From NCBI RefSeq assembly GCF_014023275.1, contig NZ_CP054698.1, positions 3,844,001 to 3,908,000 of the forward strand: a DNA stretch of 64,000 nt. Direction: 5' to 3'. Below are positions 1 to 9,250 of this stretch, in pieces. Every line of letters starts with the position of its first letter. Position 1 is the stretch's first letter. The position numbers and the translations under genes were made by a program. The notes under the pieces are model-generated. The model was not told the DNA's origin. It saw nothing but the letters and a program-made list of their open reading frames with translations, and ran no database searches. The stretch comes from Nostoc edaphicum CCNP1411 (GTDB lineage: Bacteria > Cyanobacteriota > Cyanobacteriia > Cyanobacteriales > Nostocaceae).

Positions 1-2
1 GC

Positions 3-1610
3 TTTGCTGGTATAGTAGCGGCTTCTGGCAAGAAACTAAATATTGCCTTTGATTTGTACGATGATCCTGACTCGGATACCGCCAAACAACTCGACCAGCA
101 AAATGGCTATCGCACTTGTAGCTTACTTTGTATGCCAGTGTTTAATGCCGATCAACAACTGATTGGTGTTACCCAACTTGTAAATAAAAAGAAAACTGGT
201 GATTTTCCACCTTATAATCCAACCGCTTGGCCGAAAGCTCCCGAATGTTTCCAAGCTAGCTTTGATCGCAACGATGAAGAGTTCATGGAAGCTTTTAATA
301 TTCAAGCAGGAGTAGCGCTGCAAAATGCTCAGTTGTTTGCCACAGTCAAGCAACAAGAACAAATGCAACGGGACATTCTGCGTAGTCTTTCTAATGGAGT
401 GGTTTCCACTGATAAAACTGGGTTAATTATCGCTGCCAATGAAAGCGCCCAACGTTTGCTAGGACTGGGAGTTGATGATCGTTTAGAAGGTAAATTAGTT
501 AATGATGTCATCGGCATCAAAGAAGGTGACTTTAGCAAGTGGTATCAAGATGCTTTACATGCAGTTGACTTAAAAGGCCGCCAGCAATATTATCCCGATC
601 GCACACTGTTAACTACTGGTACAGAACAGCACAGTATTAATTTATCGATTAACACAATTGCCGATGCTAGCGACCAAGAGCAAGTCCGTGGGGCGCTGGT
701 GGTGATGGAAGATATCAGTGATGAGAAGCGGCTCAAGAGTACGATGTACCGCTACATGACCCAGGAATTAGCCGAAGAATTGCTGAAATTGGATGACGCT
801 AAACTAGGAGGCGATCGCAAAGAAGTTTCAATATTATTTTCAGATATTCGTGGCTACACCACTTTGACAGAAAACTTAGAAGCAGAAGAAGTGGTGAGTA
901 TGCTCAATGAATATTTTGAATCAATGGTAGAAGCAGTCTTTAAACATAAAGGCACCCTGGACAAATACATCGGCGACGCCATTATGGCTGTCTTTGGTTC
1001 TCCTCTACCATTAGAAGAACATGCTTGGATGGCAGTGCAAACATCCTTAGAAATGCGGGTTCGCCTGCACGAATTTAATCAACGTCGTTATGTAGATGAT
1101 AAACCTAGAATCAAAATCGGCATTGGCATAAACTCTGATACCGTAATTAGTGGGAATATTGGTTCTAGTAAGCGGATGGAGTTTACCGCTATTGGCGATG
1201 GTGTTAATCTTGGCTCTCGATTAGAAAGTGTCAGTAAACAGTATGGTTGCGACATTATTATTAGCCATAACACTTTTAAACCATGCGAAGATTATATTTG
1301 GGCTAGGGAACTAGATTACATTCGTGTCAAAGGCAGAAATGAGCCAGTAGCTATATATGAATTACTGGGTTTGCGTTCCAATCCAATTGAAAGCGAAAAA
1401 TTGCAAGTGATTGAGCACTATCATAAAGGGCGCGAGTATTACCTCAAACGCGATTTTAACCGTGCTAGAGCTGAATTTGCCCTAGTTTTGGCAGCTGATA
1501 ACCAAGACAAAGCTGCTATGTTGCATCTGTTGCGTTGTCAGCATTGGTTACAATCACCTCCAACAGAATCAGATTGGGATGAAGGAGTCTGGACGTTCCA
1601 AGAGAAATAA
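3..1610 (+). CDS. Class III adenylate cyclase, GAF-PAS-cyclase (5' end outside window)
   Basis: Makes cAMP from ATP. The reading frame is open from base 3, so the start lies upstream and about 535 residues are visible. Order: end of a GAF domain with the NK...F-x3-DE signature (NKKK, then FDRNDE) typical of cyclic-nucleotide-binding GAF domains; a PAS domain (from RDILRSLSNGVVSTD); the class III catalytic domain with both metal-binding Asp residues (LFSDIRGYT and YIGDAIMAV), the adenine-selecting Lys (LDKYIGD), a Thr in FTAIGD where mammalian enzymes carry Asp, and the Asn/Arg of VNLGSRLES; then a helical TPR-like tail. The architecture matches CyaB1/CyaB2 of Anabaena, in which GAF-bound cAMP stimulates the cyclase. 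Which paralogue this is cannot be decided because the N-terminus is missing. Confidence 0.93.
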   Translation, partial: FAGIVAASGKKLNIAFDLYDDPDSDTAKQLDQQNGYRTCSLLCMPVFNADQQLIGVTQLVNKKKTGDFPPYNPTAWPKAPECFQASFDRNDEEFMEAFNIQAGVALQNAQLFATVKQQEQMQRDILRSLSNGVVSTDKTGLIIAANESAQRLLGLGVDDRLEGKLVNDVIGIKEGDFSKWYQDALHAVDLKGRQQYYPDRTLLTTGTEQHSINLSINTIADASDQEQVRGALVVMEDISDEKRLKSTMYRYMTQELAEELLKLDDAKLGGDRKEVSILFSDIRGYTTLTENLEAEEVVSMLNEYFESMVEAVFKHKGTLDKYIGDAIMAVFGSPLPLEEHAWMAVQTSLEMRVRLHEFNQRRYVDDKPRIKIGIGINSDTVISGNIGSSKRMEFTAIGDGVNLGSRLESVSKQYGCDIIISHNTFKPCEDYIWARELDYIRVKGRNEPVAIYELLGLRSNPIESEKLQVIEHYHKGREYYLKRDFNRARAEFALVLAADNQDKAAMLHLLRCQHWLQSPPTESDWDEGVWTFQEK

Positions 1611-1802
1611 ACATTTAGACATCAAGTTAACTCAATTAAATATCTAATACCAATTTGAAAAAAGAATGCGACAAATAGACCATCTGTAGAGACGCGATTC
1701 ATCACGTCTTTGCCCAAGGATGTGTTGCAATTATTAATTGAATTGTTATAAACAAGCAAAGTCCACCTCCGTGGACTAATACAAAATCAAGAGTTTTTAA
1801 CC

Positions 1803-1904
1803 CAACACAGTTCAGATAATACCAAAACACTTGTATAGACGGCGATTTATCACGTCTCAAAAACCCACGATTTTGTACAAGTAGCGCTTAACCCAAGCGT
1901 ATTG
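1803..1904. mobile_element. 102-bp MITE, copy 1, with 10-bp target duplication
   Basis: The ends are CAACACAGTTCAG and, reversed, CAATACGCTTGGG. The element is flanked exactly by GTTTTTAACC at 1793-1802 and 1905-1914. It has the same length as the copy at 39352-39453 and shares its first 55 or so bases, including the hairpin core GACGGCGATTTATCACGTC. It has no coding capacity, so it must be moved by a transposase supplied elsewhere. Confidence 0.85.
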
Positions 1905-2008
1905 GTTTTTAACCCACGGAGGTGGGTAAAGTCTCGTATAGACGCGACCTATAGTCACCCGGTGAGTATTGAAGAAGAATTCAGAGGTCAGAATTCAGGA
2001 GTCAGAAT

Positions 2009-2046
2009 CAAGACGCTCGCGGACTCGCTAACGCTGCGCTATCAGT
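2009..2046 (+). repeat. 38-bp dispersed repeat (first copy)
   Basis: An exact 38-bp match, in inverse orientation, to 28213-28250. It begins CAAGACGCTCGCGGACTCGC and ends GCGCTATCAGT. Both copies lie beside hairpin sequence containing CCACTAAATC/GATTTAGTGG, which suggests they belong to one larger dispersed element. Confidence 0.8.
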
Positions 2047-2234
2047 GGGGGATTCAGACCCGCCACTGTCTTGTTGACCACTAAATCTTCTCTTTCAGAG
2101 ACGCTGCGCGAACGATTTAGTGGGGGTGCAAAAACGCCCTTGATTCATCCGCCAGTCGCACAAAATACCCAACTGAATTCTGGCTCCTGACTCCTGAATT
2201 CTGTTTTGATAAATTAGATTTTTAAAACAACCTC

Positions 2235-2909
2235 TTAGCGTGACAAAGACTGTTTCTCCAAAAGTGACAAACTTAAAAGTCTACTCACCCGTTGTAAGCA
2301 TATCCTCGCAAAATACGTAAACCAAGTAGTAATTCCTACTAATTTAAACGTATCTTCTATGGCAACAGGGATATTGGGGAATATATTATCACAAACAATT
2401 GATAATCCAAAAAACATAAACGCAGATAATAAAATCAGAAATTCAGTCTTCTTCAGGATTGTTTTAAACTTGAGAAAAAACATCAATACAAGTACAATAT
2501 AACCAGCGTAAACTATCTTCTCATTAATATGTAAATAATCGGGAAATACACTCTCATGAATTAAAAAAAAGTCATCAAAAAGCAACAAAGATGTCAGAAG
2601 CCCAGAAAACAAAAAAAATGATGAATATTCTTTAGCTCTAATATCTTTTTTGAGTAGTATATAACTAAAGAGGCAGATACTTGCAGAAGAACACCAAAAT
2701 AATATACCAATATTTGAGAATAATCCCAGATAAAAAGGTACGTTCATTATGGCAGATGGATCTCTAGTCAAATAGTCTGTAGGGACTTTAGCTTTGAATT
2801 TGACGAATGTTAAAATTAAAGAAAATGGAATAATTGTTATCAAAAATGTTAATAATAAAACTTTGATTTGAGTAATATAGCTTGATTTTTGAAAACTTAA
2901 ATTTTTCAT
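2235..2909 (-). CDS. Uncharacterised multi-pass membrane protein
   Basis: 224 residues, strongly hydrophobic, with about six predicted membrane helices and no signal peptide. Polar residues lie inside or beside helices: a DDFFLIHE motif near residues 112-119 and an E-D-x-x-K pair near residue 184. Such acidic/His arrangements can mark membrane hydrolases of the ceramidase-like (CREST) superfamily, but the match is too loose to assign a function. The gene is AT-rich compared with chlH downstream. It stands alone and is transcribed away from chlH. The ATG start at 2909 is followed directly by the first helix; no strong ribosome binding site is seen. Confidence 0.6.
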   Translation of the reverse strand: MKNLSFQKSSYITQIKVLLLTFLITIIPFSLILTFVKFKAKVPTDYLTRDPSAIMNVPFYLGLFSNIGILFWCSSASICLFSYILLKKDIRAKEYSSFFLFSGLLTSLLLFDDFFLIHESVFPDYLHINEKIVYAGYIVLVLMFFLKFKTILKKTEFLILLSAFMFFGLSIVCDNIFPNIPVAIEDTFKLVGITTWFTYFARICLQRVSRLLSLSLLEKQSLSR

Positions 2910-3319
2910 CAGTTTATACCTTAATTATCTAGGTCACTCCTCACAGATTTTTTTCAGCTTTTCAAGTATTTAGGATGGAGAATTGAATACCTGCTGTGGA
3001 AGTATGATTTTTCTGCTCGTGTAAGATTACTCTTGGGTAAATATCAGGTGAGTGACTGATAAGCATAGGTTTACCCATCAGCCCAGATATTTACAAAATA
3101 TATTTCAGTATTATTTGGGCATAAAAAAGTATTATTTTTAACTTGTGGGATTGGTCAATTAGGGTGTTAAATGTGAAATAGTTGATTTACAAGGGTCTAA
3201 AATTAAGCGAAGGTTAACAAAAGCAATAACTTTGCATTCTTTCATACAGCAAAAAAATATTCAAGTTCTTTTTGTCTTATTTTTTTAAGTTTTGATGAAG
3301 CTTGCAATATTACTTGTAG
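2910..3319. other. Intergenic region upstream of the small-RNA candidate
   Basis: AT-rich, without a supportable reading frame. It must contain the promoter of the divergent membrane protein at 2909 and, near its right end, that of the small RNA candidate. No other clear structure is seen. Confidence 0.4.
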
Positions 3320-3428
3320 ATTTCATTCTTTTTTCCAGCCAGAGGCTAGAAATTCTCCTTTTTGCCAGCTAAGGCATTCCGCCAAACAAAACACCAATTT
3401 TACAACCCGCTTGTGCGGGTTTTGTTTT
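3320..3428 (+). ncRNA. Candidate trans-acting small RNA with intrinsic terminator
   Basis: A strong rho-independent terminator lies at 3404-3428 on the + strand, yet no + strand gene precedes it: the upstream gene is divergent and chlH begins 277 bases later. A transcript of about 100 nt would contain two similar blocks (GCCAGAGGCTAGAAATTCTCC and GCCAGCTAAGGCATTCCGCC, each shown in part) and an unpaired-looking TTCTCCTTTTTGCC stretch able to pair with Shine-Dalgarno sequences. This layout resembles cyanobacterial regulatory RNAs such as PsrR1, but I cannot assign it to a family from memory. The 5' end is an estimate from weak promoter-like sequence around 3291-3318. Confidence 0.4.
3404..3428 (+). 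terminator. Rho-independent terminator
   Basis: Perfect 7-bp stem AACCCGC/GCGGGTT with a TTGT loop (3404-3421), followed by TTGTTTT. It insulates chlH from upstream transcription and defines the 3' end of the small-RNA candidate. Confidence 0.75.
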
Positions 3429-3704
3429 ATGGATAGAATAATATATCTAAATAGCTATTTAACGATTAAAATATATTACAAGAAATTTACAAAATGTGAG
3501 CGAATACTTCTATGTAAAGTCAACAATTACAAAGAAATATTTCGTTTTTTATATCGATTTGTGTCATATAGGCGATAAAATGCCTACTGGGCAAGCGTTT
3601 TCTGATAAAAAACAGATATTGCCTAAAGATCACAAGTTACCTGTGGCTGATGATGCCGCTAGGAACTTCCTTCAGAGAACACGCATCAAAGGAGCCGAAG
3701 AAGC

Positions 3705-6700
3705 ATGTTCACACACGTCAAGTCCACCATTAGACACATTGCGCCTGATAACTTACGCGGACGTAGTTTAATCAAGGTGGTCTATGTCGTGCTTGAGTCC
3801 CAGTACCAGAGCGCATTGTCGCAAGCGGTTCGCACAATTAACGCGAACAATCCCAACTTGGCGATTGAAATTAGCGGGTACTTGATTGAGGAACTCCGCG
3901 ACCCCGAAAATTACGAGGAGTTCAAGCGAGAAATTGAGAATGCGAATATCTTCATCGCTTCCCTCATTTTCATCGAAGACTTAGCACAGAAAGTTGTAGC
4001 AGCAGTAGAACCACACCGTGATCATCTCGATGTTTCCGTTGTCTTTCCCTCAATGCCAGAGGTAATGCGCCTGAGTAAAATGGGCAGCTTTTCTCTAGCA
4101 CAGTTGGGTCAGTCAAAAAGTGCGATCGCGCAATTCATGCGGAAACGCAAAGAAAAATCCGGTGCGGGATTCCAAGATGGAATGCTGAAGCTTTTGCGAA
4201 CCCTCCCGCAAGTGCTGAAGTTTTTACCGATGGATAAGGCACAGGATGCCCGAAATTTCATGCTCAGTTTTCAGTATTGGCTAGGTGGTTCTCCAGAAAA
4301 TCTGGAAAACTTCTTGCTGATGCTAGCTGATAAATATGTATTTAAAGGTTTAGAAAAACAAAATTTTGCACCTTCTACTTATGAACAGCCGGTGGTTTAT
4401 CCCGATTTAGGGATTTGGCATCCTTTGGCTCCCAATATGTTTGAAGATGTCAGAGAGTACCTCAATTGGTATACAGCTCGTAAGGATATTTCTAGCGATC
4501 TAAAAGATCCCCTAGCTCCTTGTGTCGGGTTAGTATTGCAACGCACTCACCTAGTTACAGGGGATGATGCCCATTATGTAGCAATGGTGCAGGAGTTGGA
4601 AGCACTAGGCGCACGGGTACTACCTGTGTTTGCTGGTGGTTTGGATTTCTCCAAGCCTGTTGAGGCTTACTTTTATGAACCGACTACCAACACACAGTTG
4701 GTAGATGCAGTGATATCGCTGACCGGTTTTGCTTTAGTGGGTGGCCCAGCCAGACAAGACCATCCCAAGGCAATTGAAGCACTCAAACGCTTAAATCGTC
4801 CTTACATGGTGGCATTACCCTTAGTATTCCAAACCACAGAAGAGTGGATGGATAGCGATTTAGGGTTACATCCAATTCAAGTAGCTTTGCAAATTGCAAT
4901 TCCGGAATTGGATGGAGCAATTGAGCCGATTATCTTATCTGGTAGAGATGGAACTACCGGGAAAGCGATCGCACTGCGCGATCGGGTTGAAGCTGTAGCC
5001 GAACGCGCCTTAAAATGGGCTAACCTCCGCCGCAAGCCGAAGCTGGATAAAAAAGTCGCCATCACTGTTTTCAGCTTCCCGCCAGATAAAGGCAACGTGG
5101 GAACCGCCGCTTACTTGGATGTATTCGGCTCAATTTACGAGGTGATGAAAGCCCTTAAAAATAACGGCTACGACTTACCAGAATTGCCAGAATCAGCCGA
5201 AGCGTTGATGCAAGAAGTCATTCATGACGCTCAAGCGCAGTACAACAGCCCAGAACTGAACGTTGCTTACAAAATGTCGGTTCCTGAGTATGAGGCGCTG
5301 ACCCCTTACTCTCAACGCTTAGAGGAAAACTGGGGCCCACCTCCCGGACATCTCAACAGCGACGGGCAAAACCTGCTGATTTATGGTAAGCAATTCGGTA
5401 ATGTCTTCATCGGTGTACAACCTACATTTGGTTACGAAGGCGACCCGATGCGGCTGTTATTCTCCCGTTCAGCGAGTCCTCACCACGGTTTTGCTGCTTA
5501 CTACACTTACCTAGAGCAAGTTTGGAAAGCTGATGCTGTACTGCACTTTGGTACACACGGTTCCTTGGAATTCATGCCAGGTAAACAGATGGGGATGTCT
5601 GGTGATTGTTATCCAGATAACTTAATTGGCTCAATTCCCAACTTGTATTACTACGCAGCTAATAATCCGAGTGAGGCGACAATTGCTAAACGCCGGAGTT
5701 ATGCCGAAACAATTTCTTACTTGACACCTCCAGCAGAAAATGCTGGTTTGTATAAAGGTTTGAAGGAACTCAGCGAGTTAATTGCTTCCTACCAAACCTT
5801 GAAAGATAGTGGACGCGGTGTTTCCATTGTCAACAGCATCATGGATAAATGTCGGATCGTGAATCTGGATAAGGATATTCACCTGCCAGAAACCGATGCC
5901 AGAGATATGAGTGCTGATGAGCGCGATAATATTGTTGGCAACGTTTACCGCAAGTTGATGGAAATCGAGTCGCGGTTGTTGCCTTGTGGTTTGCACGTCA
6001 TTGGTAAACCTCCAAGTGCAGAAGAAGCGATCGCAACTCTCGTCAACATTGCTAGTCTAGATCGTCAAGAAGAAGGACTTCAAGGCTTACCGGGAATTAT
6101 CGCTAACAGCATTGGGCGTAACATTGATGATATTTACCAAAATAATGACAGAGGCATTTTAGAAGATGTCCAGTTATTGCAAGATATCACCTTGGCAACC
6201 CGTGCAGCAGTTACCGCCCTTGTCCAAGAGCAAATCGACGCAGAAGGACGAGTTTCTCTAGTTTCCCGGTTGAATTTCTTCAACATGGGTAAAAAGGAAC
6301 CTTGGGTAGAAGCATTGCATAAAGCAGGTTATCCCAAAGTTGACACCGCCGCCCTAAAACCCCTAGTTGAATATTTGGAATTCTGTCTGCAACAAGTTTG
6401 TGCGGATAACGAACTAGGGGCATTACTCAGAGGCTTAGAAGGTGAATACATTCTACCTGGCCCTGGTGGCGATCCCATCCGCAACCCTGATGTATTGCCC
6501 ACTGGTAAGAATATCCATGCTTTAGATCCGCAATCCATCCCAACAACAGCAGCAGTTCAATCAGCCAAAATTGTTGTAGACAGGCTTTTGATCCGTAACA
6601 AGGCTGAAAATGACGGAAAATGGCCAGAAACCATCGCCTGCGTCCTTTGGGGAACCGATAACATCAAAACTTACGGCGAATCCCTAGCACAAATTATGTG

Positions 6701-7700
6701 GATGGTGGGCGTGCGTCCAGTTCCCGATGCTTTGGGACGGGTGAACAAGTTGGAATTGATATCTCTAGAAGAGTTGGGACGCCCCAGAATTGACGTGGTA
6801 ATCAACTGTTCTGGTGTATTCCGCGACTTGTTCATCAACCAAATGAACCTGCTAGACCAAGGCGTGAAGATGGCAGCCGAGGCAGATGAACCCTTAGAAA
6901 TGAACTTTGTTCGCAAACACGCCTTGCTGCAAGCTGAAGAAATGGGGATTAATCTGCGTCAAGCAGCGACGCGCGTTTTCTCCAACGCTTCTGGTTCCTA
7001 CTCGTCAAATATCAACTTGGCAGTAGAAAACAGCACTTGGGATAGCGAAGCCGAGTTGCAGGAAATGTATCTCAACCGGAAATCCTTCTCCTTCAATTCC
7101 GATAACCCCGGAATCATGGACGAATCCCGGCAGATTTTTGAAAGTACATTGAAAACTGCTGATGCAACTTTCCAAAATCTCGATTCTTCCGAGATTAGCT
7201 TAACGGACGTTTCCCACTACTTTGATTCAGATCCCACAAAGCTGGTGGCAAGTCTGCGCGGTGATGGTAAAAAACCAGCATCTTATATTGCAGATACAAC
7301 CACAGCTAACGCCCAAGTGCGGACATTATCAGAAACCGTGCGTTTGGATGCGCGTACCAAATTGTTAAATCCCAAATGGTACGAGGGGATGCTGTCTCAC
7401 GGTTACGAAGGTGTGCGCGAACTCTCCAAGCGGTTAGTGAATACAACGGGTTGGAGTGCGACAGCCGGCGCTGTGGATAACTGGATTTATGAGGATACTA
7501 ACGAAACCTTCATCAAAGATGAAGAAATGCAGAAACGGTTGTTGAACCTTAATCCCCATTCTTTCCGCAAGATTGTATCAACTTTGCTGGAAGTGAATGG
7601 ACGCGGTTATTGGGAAACTAGCGAAGATAATTTAGATCGTCTACGCGAGTTGTACCAAGAGGTTGAAGACCGGATTGAAGGGATTGAAGGGATTGAATAA
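3705..7700 (+). CDS. chlH: Magnesium chelatase subunit H
   Basis: Large catalytic subunit that binds protoporphyrin IX. With ChlI and ChlD it inserts Mg2+ using ATP, the first committed step of chlorophyll synthesis. The protein has 1331 residues, the full usual length, from [17 protein letters not shown] at the N-terminus. CobN/BchH-family signatures are visible, including [17 protein letters not shown] near residue 622 and the C-terminal [20 protein letters not shown] region. The ATG at 3705 is preceded by GGAG at 3691-3694 and agrees with the conserved N-terminus of cyanobacterial ChlH; a GTG frame that begins at 3496 and overlaps it is not a gene. The last codons are a short GGGATTGAA duplication coding for EGIEGIE, a minor tail variation. 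ChlH stands alone here, not in an operon with chlI or chlD. Confidence 0.98.
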   Translation: MFTHVKSTIRHIAPDNLRGRSLIKVVYVVLESQYQSALSQAVRTINANNPNLAIEISGYLIEELRDPENYEEFKREIENANIFIASLIFIEDLAQKVVAAVEPHRDHLDVSVVFPSMPEVMRLSKMGSFSLAQLGQSKSAIAQFMRKRKEKSGAGFQDGMLKLLRTLPQVLKFLPMDKAQDARNFMLSFQYWLGGSPENLENFLLMLADKYVFKGLEKQNFAPSTYEQPVVYPDLGIWHPLAPNMFEDVREYLNWYTARKDISSDLKDPLAPCVGLVLQRTHLVTGDDAHYVAMVQELEALGARVLPVFAGGLDFSKPVEAYFYEPTTNTQLVDAVISLTGFALVGGPARQDHPKAIEALKRLNRPYMVALPLVFQTTEEWMDSDLGLHPIQVALQIAIPELDGAIEPIILSGRDGTTGKAIALRDRVEAVAERALKWANLRRKPKLDKKVAITVFSFPPDKGNVGTAAYLDVFGSIYEVMKALKNNGYDLPELPESAEALMQEVIHDAQAQYNSPELNVAYKMSVPEYEALTPYSQRLEENWGPPPGHLNSDGQNLLIYGKQFGNVFIGVQPTFGYEGDPMRLLFSRSASPHHGFAAYYTYLEQVWKADAVLHFGTHGSLEFMPGKQMGMSGDCYPDNLIGSIPNLYYYAANNPSEATIAKRRSYAETISYLTPPAENAGLYKGLKELSELIASYQTLKDSGRGVSIVNSIMDKCRIVNLDKDIHLPETDARDMSADERDNIVGNVYRKLMEIESRLLPCGLHVIGKPPSAEEAIATLVNIASLDRQEEGLQGLPGIIANSIGRNIDDIYQNNDRGILEDVQLLQDITLATRAAVTALVQEQIDAEGRVSLVSRLNFFNMGKKEPWVEALHKAGYPKVDTAALKPLVEYLEFCLQQVCADNELGALLRGLEGEYILPGPGGDPIRNPDVLPTGKNIHALDPQSIPTTAAVQSAKIVVDRLLIRNKAENDGKWPETIACVLWGTDNIKTYGESLAQIMWMVGVRPVPDALGRVNKLELISLEELGRPRIDVVINCSGVFRDLFINQMNLLDQGVKMAAEADEPLEMNFVRKHALLQAEEMGINLRQAATRVFSNASGSYSSNINLAVENSTWDSEAELQEMYLNRKSFSFNSDNPGIMDESRQIFESTLKTADATFQNLDSSEISLTDVSHYFDSDPTKLVASLRGDGKKPASYIADTTTANAQVRTLSETVRLDARTKLLNPKWYEGMLSHGYEGVRELSKRLVNTTGWSATAGAVDNWIYEDTNETFIKDEEMQKRLLNLNPHSFRKIVSTLLEVNGRGYWETSEDNLDRLRELYQEVEDRIEGIEGIE

Positions 7701-7718
7701 TCCCTAATCATAAATGTG

Positions 7719-7739
7719 GAGACGTTTTATAAACGTCTC
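7719..7739. repeat. Perfect hairpin downstream of chlH
   Basis: GAGACGTTT (7719-7727) and AAACGTCTC (7731-7739) pair around TAT. No T-run follows on either strand, so this is more likely one of the AGAGACG-type dispersed hairpins, which also form the core of the MITE, than an intrinsic terminator. It could still stabilise the 3' end of the chlH mRNA. Confidence 0.6.
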
Positions 7740-7813
7740 TACATAAAAAACGGTTTTGACAAATTGTATGGAATCCGGCTAAATGAAAATCAAATATATA
7801 ATTATAGATATGT

Positions 7814-8242
7814 ATGTCTGCTAAAGATGTCTTTCATGAAGTTGTCAAAACAGCTTTACAGAAAGATGGTTGGCAAATTACTCACGATCCACTCACAATG
7901 AGCGTGGGAGGAGTTAATCTTTCGATTGATTTAGCCGCCCAAAAGCTGATTGCAGCAGAACGTGAAGGACAAAAAATTGCAGTCGAAGTCAAAAGTTTTT
8001 TAGAGAGGTCGTCTGCTATTTCAGAATTTCATACAGCATTAGGACAGTTTATTAATTATAGAGGTGCATTACGACGGCGGCAACCGGAGCGTGTTTTGTA
8101 TTTAGCAGTACCTTTAACAACTTACAAAACATTTTTTCAACTTGATTTTCCTAAAGAGATGATAGCAGAAAATCAAGTGAAAATGCTTACAGCACTTGCG
8201 TCTGTTATGAGGTACAATAAATTAAAATATAAATACCTCTAA
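7814..8242 (+). pseudogene. xisH: XisH-family element excision factor, 3' end cut off by an IS630 insertion
   Basis: Residues 1-125 match XisH (MSAKDVFHEVVKTALQKDGW, IDLAAQKLIAAERE, VEVKSFL, SEFHTALGQFINYR), a protein needed for developmental excision of the fdxN element in Anabaena and found widely as XisH/XisI pairs. The E-x-K of VEVKSF is consistent with a restriction-endonuclease-like fold. After QVKM the frame runs into the insertion element and ends with about 18 foreign residues. Removing 8190-9206, which takes out the element and one TA copy, joins ATG CTT A to TT TAT GAT and restores QVKMLIYDVEQEVIFQWIN with a stop at 9250, a normal 139-residue XisH. Function after truncation is uncertain: only about 15 C-terminal residues are replaced. 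Confidence 0.88.
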
Positions 8243-8629
8243 ATGAAGTCATACTCTGTCGATCTTCGAGAAAAAATAGTTGCAGCACATCTTCAAAAAA
8301 ATATCTCAATCAGAAAAGTAGCTAACATATTTTCCGTCTCAAAAAGTTTAGTTCAAAAGCTTGTAAAACAACAAAAACTTGAAGGAAATTTACAATCCAA
8401 GCCGCGAGGAAAGCCACAATTTAGTCATCTAACAAATGCTGACATAGAGTTGAGAGAATTAGTTGAATCATATCCAGATGCAACATTGATAGAGTTGTGT
8501 GAATTATTTGCAGACAAGACTGGTAATTGGGTAGGTCAAAGTGCAATGTGTCGGGCGTTACAGAAATTAGGATTAAATCGTAAAAAAAAACGAAGCGGAG
8601 TACCCAAGCTCTTACTGAGAGAGTCCTGA
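8243..8629 (+). CDS. IS630-family transposase, N-terminal part (OrfA)
   Basis: 128 residues: a helix-turn-helix DNA-binding region (MKSYSVDLREKIVAAHLQK, ISIRKVANIFSVSKSLVQKL) and a linker leading to the catalytic half. The frame ends shortly after a run of nine A (8582-8590). A -1 shift on this run continues into OrfB, giving RKKKTKRSTQALTERVLNLR, which is what intact relatives encode. The fused product would be about 315 residues, normal for this family. Programmed frameshifting or transcriptional slippage is therefore likely, and inactivation is the alternative. Confidence 0.88.
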   Translation: MKSYSVDLREKIVAAHLQKNISIRKVANIFSVSKSLVQKLVKQQKLEGNLQSKPRGKPQFSHLTNADIELRELVESYPDATLIELCELFADKTGNWVGQSAMCRALQKLGLNRKKKRSGVPKLLLRES

Positions 8630-9189
8630 ATTTAAGATTAGATTATTGGGAAAAGGTCAAAAATATAGAGCCAGAAAATTTAGTATTTTTGGATGAAACT
8701 GGTGTCCTACTTGGGTTAGCGAGGACTCATGCCCGTTCACAAATGGGAACAAGAGCTTACTCTCTTAACCCCTTCTATAGAGGCTCAAAAGTTACAGTAA
8801 TTGGAGCAATTAGTCTTAAAAAAGTAGTTGCATTAATGACAATGAATGGTTCAATGGATGGCATTGCATTTGAATTATTTATTGAGAAGTTTTTAGTACC
8901 ACATTTATGGTCAGGAGCAGTAGTGGTGATGGATAATTTATCCGCACATAAACTAGATTCAATTGTGCCAATGATTGAAGCTGTAGGTGCGAAAGTTATT
9001 TGTTTATCCTCATACTCCCCCGATTTTAATCCAATTGAATTATGGTGGTCACAACTTAAATCTTTTTTACGCAATTTTGCTCCAACTACAACAGAAATGG
9101 TTGATAAACTAATCTCAGTTGCACTCGACTTAATAAATCCTCAACATTTAAGAAACTGGTTTGCTAGTTGCTGCTACTGTACCTCATAA
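8584..9189 (+). CDS. IS630-family transposase, catalytic part (OrfB)
   Basis: Carries the DDE catalytic triad of the IS630 family: first Asp in VFLDETG, second in VVMDNLSAHK, and the Glu in DFNPIELWWSQLK. The frame is open from the A9 slippery run. A first internal ATG is at 8689, but starting there would begin within the catalytic domain at MDETG, so production as a -1 frameshift fusion with OrfA is much more plausible. The stop codon lies within the right terminal repeat. Confidence 0.88.
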   Translation, partial: KKTKRSTQALTERVLNLRLDYWEKVKNIEPENLVFLDETGVLLGLARTHARSQMGTRAYSLNPFYRGSKVTVIGAISLKKVVALMTMNGSMDGIAFELFIEKFLVPHLWSGAVVVMDNLSAHKLDSIVPMIEAVGAKVICLSSYSPDFNPIELWWSQLKSFLRNFAPTTTEMVDKLISVALDLINPQHLRNWFASCCYCTS

Positions 9190-9206
9190 CAGCCGTAGGT
9201 GCTGTA

Positions 9207-9250
9207 TTTATGATGTAGAACAAGAGGTGATTTTCCAATGGATAAATTAA
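9207..9250 (+). pseudogene. xisH: Displaced 3' end of xisH
   Basis: Codes for IYDVEQEVIFQWIN (the first Ile shared across the junction) and TAA at 9248-9250, the normal XisH C-terminus, left to the right of the IS630 element. It overlaps the xisI start by 13 bases, showing that xisH and xisI were translationally coupled before the insertion. Confidence 0.88.

Larger units (their letters stand above)
1611..2234. other. Repeat-filled intergenic region
   Basis: No convincing gene. It holds a complete 102-bp MITE (1803-1904) that sits inside an older inverted repeat: CCACCTCCGTGG at 1763-1774 and CCCACGGAGGTGGG at 1913-1926. A separate hairpin core of the AGAGACGCGATTCATCACGTCT type lies near 1688. 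Further right are inverted GAATTCAGGAGTC-type repeats (about 1991 and 2176-2202) around a 38-bp sequence found again near 28.2 kb. The 60-codon frame at 1902-2084 runs through these repeats and is not a gene. Confidence 0.7.
8190..9204 (+). mobile_element. IS630-family insertion sequence inside xisH
   Basis: 1015 bp, bounded by imperfect terminal inverted repeats of about 26 bp sharing CAGCAC at the tips and CTGTTATGAGGTAC inside. It is flanked by TA dinucleotides (8188-8189 and 9205-9206), the target duplicated by IS630/Tc1-mariner elements. It encodes one DDE transposase in two frames. The xisH frame is restored exactly on removal, which fixes the borders to the base. Confidence 0.92.

Noticed and set aside
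1902..2084. 60-codon frame upstream of the membrane protein
   Set aside because: It consists almost entirely of dispersed repeat sequence.
3496..3771. 91-codon frame from a GTG overlapping the chlH start
   Set aside because: It overlaps the well-supported chlH N-terminus in another frame, has no recognisable sequence and no ribosome binding site.
7719..7739. Terminator for chlH
   Set aside because: The hairpin is perfect, but no T-run follows on either strand; more likely a dispersed hairpin repeat.
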